Shown here: positions 1-9,106 of the stretch, one piece after another
Numbering within the stretch: position 1 is the first letter of the stretch
Layout of the letters: each line of letters starts with the position of its first letter
Source: Bradyrhizobium sp. CIAT3101
Lineage (GTDB): Bacteria; Pseudomonadota; Alphaproteobacteria; Rhizobiales; Xanthobacteraceae
Direction of reading: 5' to 3'
DNA length: 64,000 bases
Assembly: GCF_029714945.1 (NCBI RefSeq)
Contig: NZ_CP121634.1
Location: 620,001-684,000 of the forward strand
The notes under the pieces: model-generated
The model's database searches: none
Told to the model about the DNA's origin: nothing
Seen by the model: the letters and a program-made list of their open reading frames with translations, nothing else
Position numbers and translations under genes: made by a program

Positions 1-51
1 ATGAGGACGGAGTGTGTGGCGGCAATTGCAAGGGGGCGACGATGCTGCGGA

Positions 52-98
52 GCCTCATCCTGAGGAGACCGCGGAGCGGTCGTCTCGAAGGACGAGGC
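52..98. repeat. REP-like palindromic element
   Basis: The ends GCCTCATCCT (52-61) and AGGACGAGGC (89-98) are inverted repeats with one mismatch. An inner hairpin GACCGC/GCGGTC (67-72, 76-81) lies between them. The layout matches the short CCTCATCCTGAGG-type intergenic palindromes I recall as abundant in Bradyrhizobium. No gene is supported between 1 and 213. Confidence 0.65.
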
Positions 99-213
99 GC
101 TCGCTCAGGCCTCGCCAAGCCCAAAGGCGATAGCCTTCCCCCACAAAGAGGGGGAGGGTACGAAGAGAACGTTGTTGCCGGCCGAACGCGGTACGACCTC
201 GACCGGTCGTGCC

Positions 214-3030
214 CTAGCTGAAGAAATGCCCGCCCGAGGCCTGCGCATAGGCCTGCCATTGATGATCGAGCACGATCGTCTCGTGGCTGCCGTTGCTCTG
301 GCTGATGTCGATCACGAGGTCGTTGGCGCCGCCGCGCTGGGCGGTGACGTCGGCCGACGCCTTGACGAGATCGGCCAGCGCTGCCATCGAGTTCACGACC
401 ACGCCGGAGCCGGCGCCTTCGCCGGTGTTGAGCACGGTCGCGGGATGCGCGCCTGACGAGGCGAAGGTGCCGGCCTCGTAGTCGTAGAGCACCAGTGCAT
501 CACCCTTGTTGAAGTTGAGGTCGAACACGGTGTCGGTGGCGCGCTGGCCGGCCGCCTGATCGGTGCCGTTGAAACGGAATTGATCGGCGCCGGCGCCGCC
601 ATAGAGCAGATCGTTGCCGCCACCGCCGTTGAGCACGTCGGAATGCAGCCCGCCGATCAGGATGTCGTTGCCACCCTTGCCGTCGAGGAAGCTGCCGACC
701 GGGCTGAACAGATTGGCGATCAAGAGATTGTTGCCGCTGTTGCCCTCGACCAGATTGTCGGAGACGACGGTGATCGTGGTGCCGCCATGGCCGTCGGACG
801 CAAGCTGGTAGTTCAGCCCCGACGCATAGGCATGCGAGTCGAGTTGGAGCGTGATGGTGCCGGAATTGCCGCCGGTGATGGTGAGCACATTGTCGGCCGA
901 CAACGTCGCTTTCGTCGCCTTGCCGATGCCGGCGAGGTCGATGGTGTCACCGACGCCAAAGCCCTCGATCGTGTTGTCGAGATGGCCATGGTCCAGCGCC
1001 GCCTTGTCGATCTTCAGCGTCTGCGCGCCGCTCTCGAAGGTGATCGCCCCGGTGCCGGCCGCATCCAGCGCCGCGAGTTCCAGCGTGCCGGCATGCAGCG
1101 TGGTGCCGCCGGTATAGAAGCTGGTCTGGCTCAGAACGGTGGTGCCGGTGCCGGCCTGATCGAGCGAGCCGTTGCCCGAGATCGTGCTGTTGAACACGAA
1201 GACGTCGGAATGCGTCGAGGCGAGCACGCCGTTGTCGATGACGTTGCCGGCGAGCGAGCCGCCGTCGGCAACAGTCAGCCTGGCGCCGGTCTCGATGCTG
1301 ATGCCGGAGGTGAAGCTTTCGGCATCGGTCACGGACCAGCTGCCGCCCTGCACGTCGAGCACCTCGAAATTCACAATGTGCGCCAGCGTGCCGGAGCCGG
1401 TGCCGAGCAGGTTGAAGGTGTCGGTGCCGTCGCCGCCGTCGATCGTGCTGGTGAAGACAGCGCCGGTGTAGTCGTTGACGATATCGTCGCCGCCGCCGAG
1501 TGCGACGCTGCCCTCGATCGTGCCGTGATTGGTGATGGTGTCGGCAAAGGTGTCGGTGATGGAGATCGCCTCGCCATTGCCGCCGTGGATGAGACCCCAG
1601 TTCACGATCGTCGTCGGCGCCCAGCCGTTGCCGCCATTGCTGCCGTTGCTGCCATTCGGGCCGCCGGTGCCGTCACTGTCGTTGACGGTGATCGCGCGCT
1701 CGAAGCTGGTGATGACGCCGCCGATCTCGTTGATGATGGTGCCGCCGCCGATAGTGACGGCCTCCTGCAGGTCGACCGTCCCGTCGGCCTCGACGACATG
1801 CACGCCGGTGGCCTGGATGGTGCCGAAATTGTCGAGCGTCAAAAGGCCGTCCACGTCGATGCCGTCGCCGTCCACCGCCACGCCGGCGTTATAGCCGCCG
1901 GTGCCGATGATGATGCCGTGATTGGTCACTGTGGTCATCGACAGGCTGGGCGTGTCCAGATTGATACCGCTGCCGAGATCGCCGGTGATGGTGCCGTCAT
2001 TGTTGACGGTGACGGGCTGGTCGCCGGTGATGCCGTGACGGGTGCCCTCGATATTGCCGCCGGTATGGTTGTTGACGGTGCCGCCGGCATTGCCCTGGAA
2101 GTCGATGCCGTCATTGTCGTCGCCGCCGGCATTGCCGCCGAAGACCTTGCCGTAATTGTCGATCACCATGTTGACGCCGCCGCGGATCGCGTCAGCATCG
2201 GCCGCCTTGATCAGCCCGGTCGCCTCGTTGGTGAGGTGAATGGTACCGTTGATCGAGACCAGGTCGGTGAAATCGATCGCCTGGCCGTTGCTGGAGCCCG
2301 ATCCTGTCGACTGGATGGTGCCGGCATTGTCCACGGTGACAGAGTAGGTGGCGGTCGTGGTCAGCGTCGCGGCGGTGATGCGGACCGCATCGCCCTGCGA
2401 CTGGATCACGCCGTGCTGGTCGTTGTCGAGCGTGAACGAGGTGATGTTGGTGAGATTCGAGGTGTTGAGGTTGATCGCGCGGCTCGCCGAGGCGGTGGCG
2501 TCGATCAGCCCGTCATTGTCGATGGTGATGATGCCTGCACCGGGACGGATCGCGTCATTGCCGGAGGCGCCGATCACGGCGCCGGTGTGATTGGTGATGT
2601 TGATCGTCTCGGTTGGCGAAACGATCGCGGCGAAGTCGAGCGCCTGGCCGCTCGTGCCCGCGACGATGTTGCCGGACGCATCTACCGTGCCGGAGACGAT
2701 GCTGCCGGAATTGTCGACCGTGATGGTGCCGCCCGAGAGCGCGGTGTTGATGCGGAACGAATCGTCGCCTGTGATCAGCTTGGCGCCGGCCTCGTTGGTG
2801 AAGGAGAGATTGCCCGATGTGAACGAGCCCTTGGTGTCGATGCCGCGCGTCGTCGCCGTGATGGTGCCGGCGTTGTCGATCACGACGGTCTGCCCGGCCG
2901 TGCCGCCGGTCCAGGTGATGTCGGTGGTATCTGACAGCGTGCCGCCGGCCTGGATGATGCCGGTGTCGGTGCCGCTGACGGTCTTCGCGGACGTGACTGT
3001 GGAACCGCTTGCCACGGTGAAAGAAGCCAT
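214..3030 (-). CDS. Large secreted beta-solenoid protein with RTX calcium-binding repeats
   Basis: This 938-residue protein is probably exported by a type I secretion system and acts at or outside the cell surface. There is no N-terminal signal peptide. Residues 1 to about 560 are short beta repeats of the pattern I-x-N-x-G-x-I, rich in Asn, Thr, Gly and Asp, as in pectate-lyase-like solenoids. A run of glycine/aspartate nonapeptides (GGNDILIGG, GGNDLLYGG, GAGADQFRF) at about residues 775-820 is the classic RTX calcium-binding motif. The tail of about 110 residues would carry the secretion signal. Cysteine is absent, as is typical of RTX exoproteins. No ABC or HlyD-type exporter genes lie nearby. 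The ligand or activity cannot be told from sequence; an adhesin or biofilm matrix protein is the most likely reading. Confidence 0.8.
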   Translation of the reverse strand: MASFTVASGSTVTSAKTVSGTDTGIIQAGGTLSDTTDITWTGGTAGQTVVIDNAGTITATTRGIDTKGSFTSGNLSFTNEAGAKLITGDDSFRINTALSGGTITVDNSGSIVSGTVDASGNIVAGTSGQALDFAAIVSPTETINITNHTGAVIGASGNDAIRPGAGIITIDNDGLIDATASASRAINLNTSNLTNITSFTLDNDQHGVIQSQGDAVRITAATLTTTATYSVTVDNAGTIQSTGSGSSNGQAIDFTDLVSINGTIHLTNEATGLIKAADADAIRGGVNMVIDNYGKVFGGNAGGDDNDGIDFQGNAGGTVNNHTGGNIEGTRHGITGDQPVTVNNDGTITGDLGSGINLDTPSLSMTTVTNHGIIIGTGGYNAGVAVDGDGIDVDGLLTLDNFGTIQATGVHVVEADGTVDLQEAVTIGGGTIINEIGGVITSFERAITVNDSDGTGGPNGSNGSNGGNGWAPTTIVNWGLIHGGNGEAISITDTFADTITNHGTIEGSVALGGGDDIVNDYTGAVFTSTIDGGDGTDTFNLLGTGSGTLAHIVNFEVLDVQGGSWSVTDAESFTSGISIETGARLTVADGGSLAGNVIDNGVLASTHSDVFVFNSTISGNGSLDQAGTGTTVLSQTSFYTGGTTLHAGTLELAALDAAGTGAITFESGAQTLKIDKAALDHGHLDNTIEGFGVGDTIDLAGIGKATKATLSADNVLTITGGNSGTITLQLDSHAYASGLNYQLASDGHGGTTITVVSDNLVEGNSGNNLLIANLFSPVGSFLDGKGGNDILIGGLHSDVLNGGGGNDLLYGGAGADQFRFNGTDQAAGQRATDTVFDLNFNKGDALVLYDYEAGTFASSGAHPATVLNTGEGAGSGVVVNSMAALADLVKASADVTAQRGGANDLVIDISQSNGSHETIVLDHQWQAYAQASGGHFFS

Positions 3031-3155
3031 GATCCCTCCCTGACGTGCCCTGGAAATTCGGCGCCGGTCGGCACCGCAAAATGTTTGTGGGGCCTGAGCG
3101 GTATCGGCGGGACATGACGGTGGGATGACGCGCTGTTAGATCACGTACAAAGATC

Positions 3156-3258
3156 GTAGCCCGGATGGAACGACTTGTCCGCCGAAGCTCGAAGAGCGAA
3201 GGCGGAAGCGCAATCCGGGACCTCAACCGCGCATCTCGTTCCACTCCATGCGGGCTAC
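3156..3258. repeat. Intergenic palindromic repeat (GTAGCCCGGATGG family)
   Basis: GTAGCCCGGATGG at 3156-3168 pairs with CCATGCGGGCTAC at 3246-3258 (12 of 13 bases complementary). The interior contains the GCAATCCGGG block typical of this family in Bradyrhizobium as I recall it. It sits between the 5' end of the RTX gene and the 3' end of the next leftward gene. Confidence 0.65.
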
Positions 3259-3280
3259 ATGCGTTGGAGAGAAGGGCGGA

Positions 3281-4147
3281 CTACCCGCACGCCCAGTCGA
3301 ATTTCATATCCTTGAAGTCGAGCTGTGCATTGCCGCCACCAAAATTGTAGCCGCCGAAATATTCCTCGAACTCGATGTAGAACGGACTCATCTCCGGCAC
3401 CGCCTGGCAGGGCCGCATCGTTCCGCCGAGATGGTTTTGGGCGTGGTCCTTGCCCCAATCGTGCAGGCGGAAATTGTCGCGGCTCACGACACCATCGACA
3501 TAGTAGTAATAGGGCTGATACCCGGTCGGCGGCCCTTCCTTCACATGCTTATCCTGCGGGCCCTTGCCCGCGTTGGGATCATCGGCGCGGGCCGTCAGCC
3601 CGATGGCGCGGTTTTCGGCGAGATCGTTGCGCGGCGTGCTCGGCAGGAGCTTCTTCGCGTAAGCGGGCGCGGATTCGTGAAACGCGCTAGCGCCGCCGAC
3701 ATCGAGCCAGCGCGGCCGCTCTGCGGTCGCAAGCGCAAGCGGCGCCGGCGGGGTTGCGAATGCGCCGCCATATTCGGCGCTGGTCAATAGGATCGCGGCA
3801 TATTCGTAATCGAGAATGTCGGTCATGCGCGAGAGGCGCGGATGCGCGGGGCGCGCCGCCACCGCCTCGCGGATCTCGGGATCATCCGGCGCGCCGCCGT
3901 CATTGTGGTCGGGCGCGGTCGCAAAGAACGACACCGCGACGATGTCCTCGCCATGTACGCGGTAATCCTCCGGCAGCAGAAGCGTGAAGCCGTGCATCAG
4001 CGGATAGCCGGTGACGGAATCGAGCGGCCATTGCGCGCTGCTGATGCCCGGCGGCAGGCCAAAGACCCAGCCATGGTCGCGCGCCCGCTCGGTGGGACGA
4101 TCCAGCATCTGCAAATCATACGCGCGCGAAGGCAAGGCAAAGGCCAC
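3281..4147 (-). CDS. Conserved hypothetical protein, 288 aa
   Basis: I do not recognise a family with certainty. The start is a GTG preceded by GGGAG at six bases. The protein is soluble in appearance, with no convincing signal peptide or membrane segment. It is rich in aromatic residues and proline. The last 45 residues (FYIEFEEYFGGYN, then FGGGNAQLDF and KFDWAC) look like an edge beta-sheet and vaguely recall DUF1963-type proteins, but this is only an impression. GC content and codon use match the host genome, unlike the block to its right. It is preceded by about 215 bases without a gene and stands alone in its direction. Confidence 0.7.
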   Translation of the reverse strand: MAFALPSRAYDLQMLDRPTERARDHGWVFGLPPGISSAQWPLDSVTGYPLMHGFTLLLPEDYRVHGEDIVAVSFFATAPDHNDGGAPDDPEIREAVAARPAHPRLSRMTDILDYEYAAILLTSAEYGGAFATPPAPLALATAERPRWLDVGGASAFHESAPAYAKKLLPSTPRNDLAENRAIGLTARADDPNAGKGPQDKHVKEGPPTGYQPYYYYVDGVVSRDNFRLHDWGKDHAQNHLGGTMRPCQAVPEMSPFYIEFEEYFGGYNFGGGNAQLDFKDMKFDWACG

Positions 4148-4362
4148 GGGCCGTCTCCCATCCGAAATCCCGCCTCGTCGTTGAGGCCAGGGTTAGTCGC
4201 GGGGAGGAGGGATGTGGTTCGTAGGGGGCTCATTTAGGTGGAAGAGTTCGCAGTCCCTGATGGGAGATGGATACGACAAATCACTCGGTCCCATCTAACA
4301 ACGGTCGCGGCTTTCCCACTTCAATCGCGCCACGCGTCCGCATGCGAACAACGGATTGATGG

Positions 4363-6396
4363 TCAGAGTGATGGGCATCCTGGCCCTTGCCCTGGCAAAT
4401 CACCGCCATAGTCGATCCTGTCGGCGGCCACTACTTGGTTCTGCCCCACAGACCCATACACAACCAGGCTCCTGCCTGGCACCAGTACTGGCGCTTGTCG
4501 AGTTTGCTTGGCTTTTGCGACATCGACCTGCACGTCCTTTACTTCGCCACCCGCGCATGTTGCGAACGTGATCACGGATCCGGTGCCTTCGAGCGAGCCT
4601 TTGGGAGCGCCGTATAGTATTGTTTGTGAGCCCGGTGTCAGTACGCCGACGTTGGGAGCAACATTAGCAACAGATGGGGCGATGTTATCAGCACGCGCAA
4701 CCTCCGCCGGTTGCGCCGACGGAGCGTTCAACCCATAGATTTTGAGCTCTTTGTAGCTGGCCACGTAGACTTGACCGTTCGATACGACCGGAACCGTATT
4801 CGCTGCGCCGCCAGTCTGCGGCCAAGCCCCGGCCGGCAAGCTGGTGAGCTTTGTGCCGTCCTTCCCATCGAACGCCCAAAGCGTCAACTCGTACGGCTTT
4901 GTTGTTGGGCGCTGGACTGCCCAGACCACTGCCGTGTCGGCGGTCTGCCCGCTTGACGATACGAATGTGAAGAAGCCCTTCTGAAAGACCTTGTTAACCA
5001 GGGTGTTCTGGCCCTCCCAGTCCTTAATCAATCGGTCGGGTCCCGAGGTTTGGACCTTCCAAGCCATCAAGCTGTACCCGCCGCTACTAACAACGCGTCC
5101 GACGCCATCTGCACCGACGAAGTATGATTGTCCGCACCAGCAGGCTCCTATGAGCGGATTGATATCGCTGTGGGGGTCGTAAATGATGACCGTATCGAGC
5201 ACCTTATCGGGGCCCGAGGAAGTGAATTTTCCAAGGTCGTCTCGATTCAGGAGGTACATCTTCCCATTCTTGCCGGCTGCAATTGCCAAGTGGGGCACCG
5301 GGCCTGGTTGGCTGTTCGGTATGAGCATTGCGCTCCCGGCGGAGAAGTCCAGATCGTGATGATCAAGACTCTGCAATTCTCCCGGCGTGAAATAATCCGA
5401 AACGTCCGACAGATCGCCCGTCAGCTTAACGACGCTTTCCTGAAGGTTCAGCCTCTTGTCGACCGTAGGCGGAGCCTTATCGTCCGAATTCCCGGTCGTG
5501 AAATATATGTTTCCATCCTCGTCTGCCGCCGGCCCGTAGCCAGACATCCAAACCGAAGACAGAAAGTAGCTTTGCGGTGTGTGCGCGCGGCGATCGACGA
5601 CCTCATTCGCGGCCAATGGCTTCAGGTCCGCCGCGTGCCACCCCAATAACCATCCGCGCGCGATGTCATGATCATGATCGCAGAAGCTCGCGAATGCCGC
5701 ATAGACATTACCCTTGGCCAAGAGCAACGCCGACCGCTGACGGCTGACGCGCGGAATGAAACTGAATGTGGAGTTATCGCTCAGAGTAGTCGATGCCGAG
5801 ATAAGGCGCCCGAGCGGGGGATCGATGCGATCTGCGAGGGTGACCAGGTCCAACGCACGAATTCGATAGGTGGGCTGCTCGTTCTCGAGCGTGAATGCAA
5901 CTACGTACAGCAGGTCACCGCTTCGATCGATTACGGGCGTCGAGTTGATCCCGACTACGTCGGAGTTGTTGCCGCAGCGTATAACATTCTTGGGAACGGG
6001 CGTCCCCAGGGAGCGGGTCGCTAGGACGGCACCAGTTGAAGCGTCTATAGCATAGATTGTGTTATTCTCCGTGGCTACGTAGACGACGGTCCTTCGCCGG
6101 CCATCGAACTCAAGATTGGTTACGACGAGCGGCTGAGCATCCACCTGTTCGTCCAGCAAGACGGAATGAAGTTGGCCAAACGAACCATTCCGGATGCTGT
6201 TGGGTGAAAGAGCCGTCTCTTGTGCGTTCCATCCCGTGCGCCAGTTGTCGTGATGATAGGTGGTGACATCAGGAAGGTCTTCGGCGGCGGCTGTTGTGGC
6301 TCCACTTACCATGATCATGACGGCGCAGAGCGGTCCGGCCCACGAACCAATCCCAAGCCGTTTTGCCTGCAGATGAAATCGCAACCTTCCAATCAT
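4363..6396 (-). CDS. Secreted PQQ-type beta-propeller protein
   Basis: The protein has about 677 residues and probably works in the periplasm. I chose the ATG at 6396 because GAAGGGG lies seven bases before it. A longer frame starting at 6441 lacks such a site. Residues 1 to about 38 form a Sec signal peptide (basic start, hydrophobic stretch, cleavage near ATTAAAEDL). The body has repeated blades of the type VYVATENNTIYAIDASTGAVL, with conserved Gly and Trp, as in BamB and PQQ-dependent alcohol dehydrogenases. I do not see the full catalytic residues of a PQQ dehydrogenase, so a scaffold or binding role is as likely. The last 100 residues are a separate small beta region. It is the third gene of a leftward group with two cytochrome-like proteins. 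Base composition is lower in GC than the flanks, suggesting transfer. Confidence 0.75.
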   Translation of the reverse strand: MIGRLRFHLQAKRLGIGSWAGPLCAVMIMVSGATTAAAEDLPDVTTYHHDNWRTGWNAQETALSPNSIRNGSFGQLHSVLLDEQVDAQPLVVTNLEFDGRRRTVVYVATENNTIYAIDASTGAVLATRSLGTPVPKNVIRCGNNSDVVGINSTPVIDRSGDLLYVVAFTLENEQPTYRIRALDLVTLADRIDPPLGRLISASTTLSDNSTFSFIPRVSRQRSALLLAKGNVYAAFASFCDHDHDIARGWLLGWHAADLKPLAANEVVDRRAHTPQSYFLSSVWMSGYGPAADEDGNIYFTTGNSDDKAPPTVDKRLNLQESVVKLTGDLSDVSDYFTPGELQSLDHHDLDFSAGSAMLIPNSQPGPVPHLAIAAGKNGKMYLLNRDDLGKFTSSGPDKVLDTVIIYDPHSDINPLIGACWCGQSYFVGADGVGRVVSSGGYSLMAWKVQTSGPDRLIKDWEGQNTLVNKVFQKGFFTFVSSSGQTADTAVVWAVQRPTTKPYELTLWAFDGKDGTKLTSLPAGAWPQTGGAANTVPVVSNGQVYVASYKELKIYGLNAPSAQPAEVARADNIAPSVANVAPNVGVLTPGSQTILYGAPKGSLEGTGSVITFATCAGGEVKDVQVDVAKAKQTRQAPVLVPGRSLVVYGSVGQNQVVAADRIDYGGDLPGQGPGCPSL

Positions 6397-6473
6397 ATTG
6401 ACCCCTTCCGAATGTCGCGTGCAAAATGAACGCGAACTCATTGTATTTGAGGCCGCGACGGTCGAGCGTTTAG

Positions 6474-6833
6474 TCAGGCCGGTGCGTTATTCAGGATCCA
6501 CTGCTTCACCAAATTCAATTCATCCTCCGTCGCGTTGCGTGCGTTCGGATCCGCATTCGTGTCTGGCATTTGGGGCAATTGGGATCCGTCGAAAGGAGCC
6601 GTTCCGGAAAGAGCTAGGTAGAGATTCGACGTGTCTGGATGGCCCGGTGCAACGAGCATTCCCGGCACGCCCCAGTCATCGGTCGTCATCGAAACGAATT
6701 GGTCTCGGGTAAGAGGAGGAGGTCCTCGCCAAAACGCCTGATGTGGTGCAGCATCAATGTTCTTGTCATTGACCGGAACCAAGACATTCAGGAGATCAAT
6801 GATATCCGGAAAGACCGGGTTCTTCTTGGACAC
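6474..6833 (-). CDS. Haem-less cytochrome c-like small protein
   Basis: This is a 119-residue protein with a GTG start behind a strong GAGGAGG site. The second half reads like the C-terminal half of a cytochrome c domain: PGHPDTSNLYLALSG, then a short LPQMP segment that would supply the axial Met, then a final helix with VKQWILNNAPA. There is no CxxCH haem-attachment motif and no signal peptide, so it cannot be a normal cytochrome c. It lies between the cytochrome-like and propeller genes, about 75 bases from each, in the same direction. It may be a truncated domain that pairs with the CxxCH protein upstream, or a decayed fragment. The intact frame and good ribosome-binding site favour a real gene. 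Confidence 0.65.
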   Translation of the reverse strand: MSKKNPVFPDIIDLLNVLVPVNDKNIDAAPHQAFWRGPPPLTRDQFVSMTTDDWGVPGMLVAPGHPDTSNLYLALSGTAPFDGSQLPQMPDTNADPNARNATEDELNLVKQWILNNAPA

Positions 6834-6907
6834 GTTTTCCTCCTCTTATCTTGTCCGGCTTGCCTGTTTCGTCCAGATGCACGTATCAAACGGCCGTGCG
6901 CCCAGAA

Positions 6908-8326
6908 CTATTGACCGACCGCACCCTCCATTAGCGTCTTGAGTTGCTGCAGCGGTGCCGAAGATGGCGTTGTCGCCAACGTCTTTGGCCCAAGCGAAGG
7001 ACCTGTTGGAATGAGCACACTGGGCTGCTGCGGAAAGGCGTTAATCTCAAGCGACCACAGAAAGTCGGTCTTGCGCATCGCGAGATTGTGGCACGCCATG
7101 CATCCGGTTCCGATCCTCTCCTGGTCGAAGGTCTCCATGGTTGTATTCGCGAACCCGCCCTTGAACGGGATTGAACTGCCTGGGAAAGTATTGGGTGGAG
7201 ATCCCGGCTGGTTCGGGCTGTTCGGCTGCAGCGGCCACTGCGTCATCACGAGTTCGTAATTCGCCCAGATCGTACCCTTGAGTGCCCCCTGGTATGCGGC
7301 ATTCGTGCTCTGAGTCGAGGGATCGATTGGCTTCACGCGCTCGATATTGAAGGGCCGAGGCGGCTGCACCGGAGGTGGGAACGGAATCGGGTTGGGCGGT
7401 TTTGGCATCGCTCCCCCGGTGCCATCATTGAATGTGAATTGCCCGGTATGTCCTGGATCTGCAGGCGAAACATTGTCGACGTGCTCGAACGTCGACCAGA
7501 TCCATTGCGGGCGCGAAGAAGTCTTTTGCACAATGTGCATGCCAACTAAGCCCACAATTTTCTGAGAACAGTCTCCCGTAGCAAGATCCATTACCCACGC
7601 TTGGCGTGTATAGAACCGCTGCGGCTGGGGAACGCCGTCCATGAGGATCCATGACGTCTTCAGGTCAAGTGCACCATTGCCGAAGTTCAACCCAGCAACG
7701 GGCAATTTGCCTCTGAGATACCATTCGTTTCCAACAATCTGATCGAATTCGGCCTGGTTGAAACTCGTGAGATACCGCACGTACGTACCGTTTTGCGCCA
7801 CGATAGGGCCAACGAGATTACCGAAGCCTGCCTGACCCAGATCCTCGAACTTCGAAACTGCTGCCAAAACGAGGTCGTTGAAGGTGGGGCTTGGAATCTG
7901 TCGCTGGCACGGAAACGTCGGTACGCCTCCGAATGTGCTCCAAGAGGAGGGAGCATGACCGCTTGGCTGAAATAACTCCCAATCGACCTTGTAAGTCTCA
8001 AACACTAAAGGCCCAGTGGTTGCGCCGACCTTTTGGGTCGCGTCGGCCACGCCCCGCTTTCCCTGCTGAGCCGGCCAAACCATGGCGATGAAGGTTCGCC
8101 ACGAATAGTCGTCGAAAAATCGGATAGGGTTCGGGTCCCCGCCTTCCGAAATACAGACGTCCCCCGGGACTTGCGAGGACGCTATTGTCACAACAGGTGG
8201 ATCGGAGCAGTTCTGCGCATCGGCGGAGCCAACCCCGCACATTGCAGCAGTCAGCCAGCCCAGCAAGGTAGGCAGGGCACCATTGCGACAACACACCCAA
8301 AGCCTTCGGGAAAATTGCGCCAGCAT
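6908..8326 (-). CDS. Secreted c-type cytochrome-like protein
   Basis: The protein has 472 residues. A signal peptide is visible (basic start, hydrophobic core, cleavage near SADAQNC at about residue 38). One covalent haem motif, CMACH, is near residue 410, followed by NLAMRK. The region before it is not a known cytochrome fold to me; it has many Trp and Pro residues and a proline-rich stretch near residue 310. Placement with a PQQ-type propeller and a haem-less cytochrome fragment suggests a periplasmic electron-transfer or oxidation module. It is the first gene of the leftward group and faces the DCC/HTTM operon across a 368-base gap. GC is low compared with the surroundings. Substrate unknown. 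Confidence 0.7.
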   Translation of the reverse strand: MLAQFSRRLWVCCRNGALPTLLGWLTAAMCGVGSADAQNCSDPPVVTIASSQVPGDVCISEGGDPNPIRFFDDYSWRTFIAMVWPAQQGKRGVADATQKVGATTGPLVFETYKVDWELFQPSGHAPSSWSTFGGVPTFPCQRQIPSPTFNDLVLAAVSKFEDLGQAGFGNLVGPIVAQNGTYVRYLTSFNQAEFDQIVGNEWYLRGKLPVAGLNFGNGALDLKTSWILMDGVPQPQRFYTRQAWVMDLATGDCSQKIVGLVGMHIVQKTSSRPQWIWSTFEHVDNVSPADPGHTGQFTFNDGTGGAMPKPPNPIPFPPPVQPPRPFNIERVKPIDPSTQSTNAAYQGALKGTIWANYELVMTQWPLQPNSPNQPGSPPNTFPGSSIPFKGGFANTTMETFDQERIGTGCMACHNLAMRKTDFLWSLEINAFPQQPSVLIPTGPSLGPKTLATTPSSAPLQQLKTLMEGAVGQ

Positions 8327-8694
8327 GTCCGCCCCAAAAATAGCCGAAGCTAATCCGCTGTTAGTCTCTTATGCGCTCAAGACGCCACTAGAGCCACACC
8401 AGGACATCAGCAAATGCCTGCCCCGAGTCATCGCTGCTCTGACAGCGCGTGCTTGGGGTGGTCTGCTTGAAGTAAACGCTGATCATTCAATCAATACCCG
8501 ACGGGCGTCTCTAATTTCCAGGCACGTCTAGCTGCCGGCGGGGTGTGGTATTTCCGAATACTGACGTTATACCTTGAGTTGCACCCGATGCGCAAGAGCC
8601 TTTCTACCGAGAGGTGTCCAAAGGAAACGCGGTTGAAGACTACCAAAAGATGTGCAAGATAATCACGTCAATTTGCGTCTAGCGCGGTGCAAGT
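8327..8694. other. Divergent promoter region of the AT-rich block
   Basis: This 368-base gap separates the leftward cytochrome-like gene from the rightward DCC operon. I see no convincing gene in it. It must carry both promoters. No repeat or clear operator stands out. Confidence 0.5.
8633..8663 (+). promoter_or_regulatory. Possible sigma70-type promoter of the DCC/HTTM operon
   Basis: TTGAAG at 8633-8638 and GATAAT at 8658-8663 are separated by 19 bases and lie 32 bases before the ATG at 8695. The match is reasonable but the spacer is long, so this is only a candidate. Confidence 0.3.
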
Positions 8695-9081
8695 ATGATC
8701 ATCGTATTCGATGGCGTTTGCAATTTCTGTAACGGCTGGGTCCGATTTGTTCTGCGGCATGACCTAGAGCGCAGATTTTTGTTCGCAGCTGCCCAATCAG
8801 AGACTGGATCTACGCCTTTATCGAAACTGTCGCTTTCCCCAGCCAACCTTGAGACGATTGTTCTTTTTGACGGGTCTAAGCACTACGTAAAATCTGACGC
8901 AGTACTCGAAATTTTAGGTCATTTGGACGGCCCTTGGCCAGCGCTAACGCTGTTTGCTTTCCTCCCGAAGAAACTTAGAGACCTCCTCTACTCAGCTTTC
9001 GCAAAGCGACGCTACAAGTTTTTCGGGGCAACTAGCTGCCCTTTGCCCGACAGCCGTTGGGATGGGCGATTGTTGACGTAA
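8695..9081 (+). CDS. DCC-family (DUF393) thiol-disulfide oxidoreductase-like protein
   Basis: The 128-residue protein begins with the family signature FDGVCNFCNGWVRF, a CxxC pair in a thioredoxin-like fold, and ends with a typical region containing SCPLPDSRWDGRL. Family members are predicted to be thiol-disulfide oxidoreductases. They are often found next to or fused with HTTM membrane domains, which is the arrangement here three genes downstream. It is the first gene of a four-gene rightward operon; the next gene starts 25 bases later. Whether the CxxC is catalytic here is not known. It has no signal peptide, so it is probably cytoplasmic or at the inner face of the membrane. Confidence 0.85.
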   Translation: MIIVFDGVCNFCNGWVRFVLRHDLERRFLFAAAQSETGSTPLSKLSLSPANLETIVLFDGSKHYVKSDAVLEILGHLDGPWPALTLFAFLPKKLRDLLYSAFAKRRYKFFGATSCPLPDSRWDGRLLT

Positions 9082-9106
9082 CCGCTTACTTTATTGGGAG
9101 GATGAA

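Noticed and set aside
580..2934. Long rightward reading frame of 784 codons opposite the RTX gene
   Set aside because: It is a by-product of the regular Gly/Asp/Thr codons of the real gene. It has no ribosome site, no known domain and extreme Ala/Gly/Val/Asp content.
4363..6396. PQQ-dependent alcohol dehydrogenase
   Set aside because: Propeller blades are present, but I could not find the vicinal Cys pair or the calcium-site and catalytic Asp pattern, and cytochrome partners are atypical.
8283..8531. 82-codon rightward frame in the divergent promoter region
   Set aside because: It overlaps the start of the cytochrome-like gene, has no ribosome site and no recognisable sequence.
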